Below the pieces are notes generated by a model, which was not told where the DNA came from, did not search any database, and was given only the letters and a program-made list of their open reading frames with translations. DNA of 8,743 nucleotides, taken from Sphingomonadaceae bacterium. GTDB taxonomy: Bacteria > Pseudomonadota > Alphaproteobacteria > Sphingomonadales > Sphingomonadaceae. Position 1 is the stretch's first letter, and each line of letters starts with the position of its first letter. Below, in pieces: positions 5,340 to 8,743 of this stretch. The position numbers and the translations under genes were made by a program. Location: the NCBI GenBank assembly GCA_019454625.1, contig JACFNY010000065.1, positions 1 to 8,743 on the forward strand, written 5' to 3'.

Positions 5340-7205
5340 ATGGATTTCAGTGGCGTGGATACGGCGACCCTTGACGGCGACGACGTTGCAGCGGCGGTTC
5401 GCCCCCGCGGCGCGAAGGCGCACGCCGTCGAGATCGACCACGGCCGCGACGCGCTCCTCACCGATTTCGGCCGGGAGACGCTCGAGGACCGCTACCTGCT
5501 GCCCGGCGAGAAGCCGCAGGACCTGTTCGCGCGCGTCGCTGCGGCCTACGCCGACGACGACGCCCACGCGCAGCGCCTGTACGACTATATCTCGCGCCTG
5601 TGGTTCATGCCCGCGACGCCCGTGCTCTCGAACGGCGGCACCGGGCGCGGCCTGCCCATCTCCTGCTACCTCAACAGCGTGTCCGACAGCCTCGAGGGCA
5701 TCGTCGGCACGTGGAACGAGAACGTCTGGCTCGCCTCCAAGGGCGGCGGCATTGGCACCTACTGGGGCCATGTGCGCGGCATCGGCGAGCCCGTGGGCCT
5801 CAACGGCAAGACGTCGGGCATCGTCCCGTTCGTGCGCGTCATGGATTCACTGACACTGGCGATAAGCCAGGGATCGCTGAGGCGGGGATCCGCAGCTTGC
5901 TACCTCGACATCTCGCACCCGGAGATCGAAGAGTTCCTCGAAATCCGCAAGCCTTCCGGTGATTTCAACCGCAAGGCCTTGAACCTCCATCACGGCGTCC
6001 TCGTCACCGACGCCTTCATGGAGGCCGTGCGAGATGGCCTTCCCTTCGATCTCGTCAGCCCGAAGGACGGTTCCAGGCGGGGTCAGGTGGATGCGCGCGC
6101 GCTGTTCCAGAAGCTGGTCGAGACCCGGCTGGCGACGGGCGAGCCGTACATCATCTTCATTGATCACGTGAACAACGCGATGCCGAAGCACCAGCGCGAC
6201 GTGGGCCTCAAGGTCACGACGTCGAACCTGTGCTCGGAGATCACGCTGCCGACCGGCGTCGACCAGCACGGCAACGACCGCACGGCGGTCTGCTGCCTCT
6301 CCAGCCTCAACCTCGAAACGTGGGACGAGTGGTCGAAGGACAAGGCGTTCATCGAGGACGTGATGCGCTTCCTCGACAACGTGCTCGGCGACTATATCGA
6401 GCGGGCGCCGGACGAGATGGCGCGCGCCAAGTATTCGGCGATGCGCGAGCGCTCCGTCGGCCTCGGCGTCATGGGTTTCCACAGCTTCCTGCAGGCGCGC
6501 TCGATCCCGTTCGAAAGCGCGATGGCGAAATCGTGGAATCTCAAGATCTTCCGCCACATCCGCGCACAGGTGGACGAGGCCTCGATGTTGCTCGCCACCG
6601 AGCGCGGCGCCTGCCCGGACGCCGAGGACATGGGCGTGATGGAGCGCTTCTCGTGCAAGATGGCGATCGCGCCGACGGCCTCGATCAGCATCATCTGCGG
6701 CGGCACCTCCGCGTGCATCGAGCCGATCCCGGCGAACATCTACACGCACAAGACGCTGTCGGGCAGCTTCACCGTGAAGAACCCGCACCTCGAAAAGCTG
6801 CTCGACGAGAAGGCGAAGAACAGCGACCGCGTGTGGAGCTCGATCCTTGAGCGCGGCGGATCGGTGCAGCACCTCGACTTCCTCACGCCCGAGGAGAAGG
6901 CGACGTTCCGCACCGCGTTCGAGATCGACCAGCGCTGGCTGCTCGAGCTCGCCGGCGACCGCACGCCCTATATCGACCAGGCGCAGAGCCTGAACCTGTT
7001 CCTGCCCGCGGACATCGAGAAGTGGGACCTTCTGATGATGCACTACCGGGCGTGGGAGCTAGGCATCAAGTCGCTCTACTACTGCCGCTCCAAGTCCATC
7101 CAGCGCGCCGGCTTCGCGGGCGGCGTGGAGGCGGACAACACCATCGACCTCAAGCAGATCGAGGTCGAGGTGAAGGACTACGACGAGTGCCTCGCTTGTC
7201 AGTAG
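5340..7205 (+). CDS. nrdA: Ribonucleoside-diphosphate reductase, class Ia large (catalytic) subunit
   Basis: This catalytic subunit reduces ribonucleotides to deoxyribonucleotides, working with NrdB encoded next door. Numbering starts at the ATG at 5340, which has AGGGGAG 8 nt before it. An upstream in-frame GTG at 5256 would add 28 unconserved residues and is rejected. The 621-residue protein shows C109 (redox pair), the N296-L-C298-S-E300 catalytic loop, C318/C319 (second redox cysteine), PTASIS (445-450), Y580-Y581 of the radical path and a C-terminal C617-x-x-C620 thiol relay. Compared with E. coli NrdA (761 residues, first redox cysteine at 225) about 116 N-terminal residues are absent, including the ATP-cone that senses dATP. 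The C-terminal pair is CxxC rather than the CxxxxC of E. coli. Codons at about 5844-6089 are unlike the rest of the gene (see findings). The stop is 107 bp before nrdB, so co-transcription is likely. Confidence 0.96.
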   Translation: MDFSGVDTATLDGDDVAAAVRPRGAKAHAVEIDHGRDALLTDFGRETLEDRYLLPGEKPQDLFARVAAAYADDDAHAQRLYDYISRLWFMPATPVLSNGGTGRGLPISCYLNSVSDSLEGIVGTWNENVWLASKGGGIGTYWGHVRGIGEPVGLNGKTSGIVPFVRVMDSLTLAISQGSLRRGSAACYLDISHPEIEEFLEIRKPSGDFNRKALNLHHGVLVTDAFMEAVRDGLPFDLVSPKDGSRRGQVDARALFQKLVETRLATGEPYIIFIDHVNNAMPKHQRDVGLKVTTSNLCSEITLPTGVDQHGNDRTAVCCLSSLNLETWDEWSKDKAFIEDVMRFLDNVLGDYIERAPDEMARAKYSAMRERSVGLGVMGFHSFLQARSIPFESAMAKSWNLKIFRHIRAQVDEASMLLATERGACPDAEDMGVMERFSCKMAIAPTASISIICGGTSACIEPIPANIYTHKTLSGSFTVKNPHLEKLLDEKAKNSDRVWSSILERGGSVQHLDFLTPEEKATFRTAFEIDQRWLLELAGDRTPYIDQAQSLNLFLPADIEKWDLLMMHYRAWELGIKSLYYCRSKSIQRAGFAGGVEADNTIDLKQIEVEVKDYDECLACQ

Positions 7206-7225
7206 GGGCCTGCCAGTAAGGGTTT

Positions 7226-7248
7226 CGATCAAAGCGGTACTTTGATCG
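7226..7248 (+). promoter_or_regulatory. Perfect intercistronic hairpin between nrdA and nrdB
   Basis: CGATCAAAG (7226-7234) and CTTTGATCG (7240-7248) form a perfect 9-bp inverted repeat with a 5-nt loop, starting 21 nt after the nrdA stop. No U-tract follows, so it is not a typical intrinsic terminator. In RNA it could protect the upstream message or set subunit ratio; as DNA it could be an operator. A -10-like TAGAAT lies downstream at 7261-7266, without a good -35, so a secondary nrdB promoter is possible but unproven. Confidence 0.6.
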
Positions 7249-7268
7249 CGGGAAATCATGTAGAATTC

Positions 7269-7289
7269 GAACCGGTTCTTCGTCGGTTC
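7269..7289. repeat. GAACCGGTTC palindrome with a second CGGTTC copy upstream of nrdB
   Basis: GAACCGGTTC (7269-7278) is a perfect 10-bp palindrome. CGGTTC at its right half (7273-7278) is repeated directly at 7284-7289, 11 bp apart, about one helical turn. The site is 24-44 bp before the nrdB ATG. This arrangement would suit a dimeric DNA-binding protein or an RNA hairpin (GAACCG with the second CGGTTC). No known operator is recognised. Confidence 0.4.
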
Positions 7290-7312
7290 ACACGAGCAAG
7301 AAAGTAACGGCG

Positions 7313-8353
7313 ATGCCTCTTCTGCAAGCCTCCAAGGTCTACAAGCCTTTCGAATATCCGTGGGCCTACGACTTCTGGAAACGCCAGCAGCAGCTCCACT
7401 GGCTGCCCGAGGAGGTGCCGCTCGGCGAGGACTGCCGCGACTGGGCGCAGAAGCTCTCCGACCACGAGCGCAACCTGCTCACGCAGATCTTCCGCTTCTT
7501 CACGCAGGCGGACGTCGAGGTGCAGGACTGCTACCACGAGAAGTACGGCCGCGTCTTCAAGCCGACCGAGATCAAGATGATGCTGACCGCGTTCAGCAAC
7601 ATGGAGACGGTGCACATCGCGGCCTACAGCCACCTGCTCGACACCATCGGTATGCCCGAAAGCGAATATTCAGCCTTTCTCCAGTACAAGGAGATGAAGG
7701 ACAAGCACGACTATCTCGCCACCTTCGGCGTCGATACCGACGAGGACATCGCCAAGACGCTCGCCATGTTCGGCGGCTTCACCGAGGGGCTTCAGCTGTT
7801 CGCCAGCTTCGCCATGCTGATGAACTTCCCGCGCTTCAACAAGATGAAGGGCATGGGGCAGATCGTCTCGTGGAGCGTGCGCGACGAGTCGCTGCACTGC
7901 GAGGGCATCATCAAGCTGTTCCACACCTTCGTGAAGGAACGCGATTGCCTCACCGCGTCCGTCAAGGACGACATTATGGACATGTGCCAGAAGACGGTGC
8001 GTATCGAGGACGCGTTCATCGACCTCGTGTTCGAGATGGGCCCGGTGGCGGGCATGACGCCCAAGGACATCAAGAAATACGTGCGCTACATCGCCGACTG
8101 GCGGCTCGGCCAGCTCGGCCTGAAGCCGATCTATATGATCGACGAGCACCCGCTGCCGTGGCTGACGCCGCTTCTCAACGGCGTCGAGCACGCCAACTTC
8201 TTCGAAACCCGCGCCACCGAATATTCGAAGGCCGCCACCAAGGGCTCATGGACCGACGTGTGGGATGCCTTCGACAAGCGCAAGTCAGCGAAGCTCGCTG
8301 CCGCCGCGAACGAGGCGGGTGACGAGCAGGGGCTGCTGGGAGTGGCGGAGTAG
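7313..8353 (+). CDS. nrdB: Ribonucleoside-diphosphate reductase, class Ia small (radical) subunit
   Basis: This 346-residue ferritin-like subunit houses the diiron-oxo centre and tyrosyl radical that start nucleotide reduction in NrdA. All expected residues are present with E. coli NrdB spacing. Metal ligands are D67, E98, H101, E158, E192 and H195 (the pairs lie in METVH and DESLH). The radical tyrosine is Y105, four residues after H101 as in E. coli Y122. Presence of this Tyr and of six standard ligands supports an oxygen-dependent, tyrosyl-radical enzyme rather than a Tyr-less class Ic type. Y304 in FFETRATEY aligns with E. coli Y356 of the inter-subunit radical path, but it is followed by 42 residues rather than 19, so the C-terminal tail that docks on NrdA is longer. 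No ATP-cone is fused at the N-terminus. The Shine-Dalgarno is weak (AAGAAAG), which could make translation depend on nrdA or on upstream structure. Confidence 0.96.
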   Translation: MPLLQASKVYKPFEYPWAYDFWKRQQQLHWLPEEVPLGEDCRDWAQKLSDHERNLLTQIFRFFTQADVEVQDCYHEKYGRVFKPTEIKMMLTAFSNMETVHIAAYSHLLDTIGMPESEYSAFLQYKEMKDKHDYLATFGVDTDEDIAKTLAMFGGFTEGLQLFASFAMLMNFPRFNKMKGMGQIVSWSVRDESLHCEGIIKLFHTFVKERDCLTASVKDDIMDMCQKTVRIEDAFIDLVFEMGPVAGMTPKDIKKYVRYIADWRLGQLGLKPIYMIDEHPLPWLTPLLNGVEHANFFETRATEYSKAATKGSWTDVWDAFDKRKSAKLAAAANEAGDEQGLLGVAE

Positions 8354-8354
8354 A

Positions 8355-8377
8355 GGGCATCCGTGCCCGTCGTTTTT
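8355..8377 (+). terminator. Probable intrinsic terminator after nrdB
   Basis: One base after the nrdB stop codon, GGGCA (8355-8359) pairs with TGCCC (8364-8368) around a TCCG loop. GTCG and then five T residues (8373-8377) follow. The short GC stem and the T-run separated by 4 nt make it a modest but plausible Rho-independent terminator for the nrdAB transcript. Confidence 0.6.
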
Positions 8378-8640
8378 CGGCATAGGGTTATCGCTTTCAT
8401 TTCTTCCCGAACGAAGGCGATCCGTGAGAGCCTGTGCACCTCCACGTGATGCGTGACGGTGCCGACGCCAAGCTCCGGCTTCATCCGATGTCAACGCGGC
8501 GTACAATGCAGGCTTCAACGCGCGCGCATTGGCCATGTTGAAGCAGACGCGTTGTAACGCCACGTTGCTGCCGACCCGGTCGACGCTTCGGTTGAGAATC
8601 TGCTCAAAGATCATATGCCGCCAGCGGCGACAGAACGACC
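8378..8640. other. Hairpin-rich intergenic stretch without a convincing gene
   Basis: No reading frame here looks like a protein; a minus-strand frame running from 8674 back into the end of nrdB has no family features and is probably spurious. The stretch is dense in inverted repeats. ATCGCTTTC (8390-8398) pairs with GAAGGCGAT (8413-8421) with one wobble. AAGC/GCTT lies at 8470-8481. A large palindrome occupies 8492-8567. CGACCCGGTCG (8572-8582), TTGAG/CTCAA (8592-8596 and 8603-8607) and GCCG/CGGC (8617-8620 and 8625-8628) follow. This may be a structured RNA, a decayed mobile element or a back-to-back terminator zone for nrdB and the minus-strand gene beyond it. Confidence 0.5.
8492..8567. 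repeat. 76-nt imperfect palindrome able to form a long hairpin
   Basis: Reading inward, CAACG (8492-8496) pairs with CGTTG (8563-8567), GGCG (8498-8501) with CGCC (8558-8561), TACAA (8502-8506) with TTGTA (8552-8556), TGC (8507-8509) with GCG (8549-8551, one wobble), and GCTTCAAC (8512-8519) with GTTGAAGC (8537-8544). That is 25 pairs, broken by one mismatch, one bulged A (8557) and one small internal loop, around a 17-nt loop that itself contains GCGCGCGC and TGGCCA. It would fold in RNA from either strand. Confidence 0.65.
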
Positions 8641-8743
8641 TCAGCCCCTTCGCCGCATCAGCAGCCACAGGCACGCCAGCACCACGATGATGTCGATCGC
8701 GACGAACGCCGTGCCGATCGGCGTCCAGCCGCCTTTTGCGGGC
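8641..8743 (-). CDS. C-terminal end of a membrane protein, partial
   Basis: On the minus strand a frame is open from the window edge (codons starting at base 8742) to a TGA at 8641-8643, giving 33 residues. It has the look of a real C-terminus: a short polar/aromatic start (GGWTPIG), one hydrophobic helix of about 20 residues rich in Val, Ile, Ala and Leu with AIDIIVVLACLWLLM at its core, and a basic end (RRRG). That places the C-terminal tail on the cytoplasmic side by the positive-inside rule. It may be a very small single-helix protein or the last segment of a larger one. No family is recognisable from this fragment. It converges on nrdB. Confidence 0.55.
   Translation of the reverse strand, partial: PAKGGWTPIGTAFVAIDIIVVLACLWLLMRRRG

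Noticed and set aside
5132..5374. Short plus-strand frame in the nrdA leader as a leader peptide
   Set aside because: It starts at a GTG without a good ribosome site, overlaps the nrdA start, and consists of low-information Gly/Pro/Ser sequence across the hairpins.
8492..8567. Integron attC site
   Set aside because: The size and imperfect symmetry are suggestive, but neither the outer ends (TGTCAAC, GTTGCTG) nor the inner stem ends (CTTCAAC, GTTGAAG) fit the RYYYAAC/GTTRRRY core boxes, and no integrase or cassette array is present.
8285..8674. Minus-strand frame of 129 residues as a gene or transposase remnant
   Set aside because: It overlaps the end of nrdB, carries no recognisable motif, and part of it is just the two arms of the palindrome translated. 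Some segments look loosely protein-like, but nothing matches a transposase that I can name.

Overview
This is ordinary chromosomal, high-GC alphaproteobacterial DNA, most likely from a sphingomonad (order Sphingomonadales). That placement rests on the strongly GC3-biased codons and on the style of the proteins: a short NrdA/NrdB pair, a class I fumarase, a YbaL-type antiporter and a small PepSY-like exported protein. It is inference, because no rRNA or marker gene is present. I see no phage, CRISPR array, tRNA or intact insertion sequence.

Layout. (1) 2-565, plus strand: the C-terminal part of a serine beta-lactamase-like hydrolase, cut by the window edge. (2) 566-4920, minus strand: four genes in a row, transcribed in the order class I fumarase, small PepSY-like secreted protein, acyltransferase-3 membrane protein, and YbaL/Kef-type cation:proton antiporter without its usual regulatory C-terminus. 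The antiporter and the hydrolase converge with abutting stop codons. (3) 4921-5339: a 419-bp divergent intergenic region between fumarase and nrdA. It holds an AT-rich patch, a candidate tandem NrdR site and a GC-rich hairpin-forming leader. (4) 5340-8353, plus strand: nrdA and nrdB, encoding an aerobic class Ia ribonucleotide reductase. Radical, metal and thiol residues are all recognisable, but neither subunit carries an ATP-cone. A perfect 9-bp inverted repeat lies between the two genes. (5) 8354-8640: a probable terminator followed by a hairpin-rich stretch with no convincing gene, including a 76-nt imperfect palindrome. (6) 8641-8743, minus strand: the C-terminus of a membrane protein running off the window.

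How they work together: nrdA and nrdB form one enzyme that makes deoxynucleotides, and are probably co-transcribed and controlled from the leader. Fumarase is a citric acid cycle enzyme read divergently from the same intergenic region. The acyltransferase, PepSY-like protein and antiporter are envelope-associated; no shared pathway is evident.

I did not find a clear undescribed system. The observations most worth a second look are the 76-nt palindrome after nrdB, the structured nrdA leader with its candidate NrdR site, the patch of foreign-looking codons inside nrdA, and the loss of the ATP-cone activity switch. All coordinates and folding statements were read by eye; no search or folding program was run.
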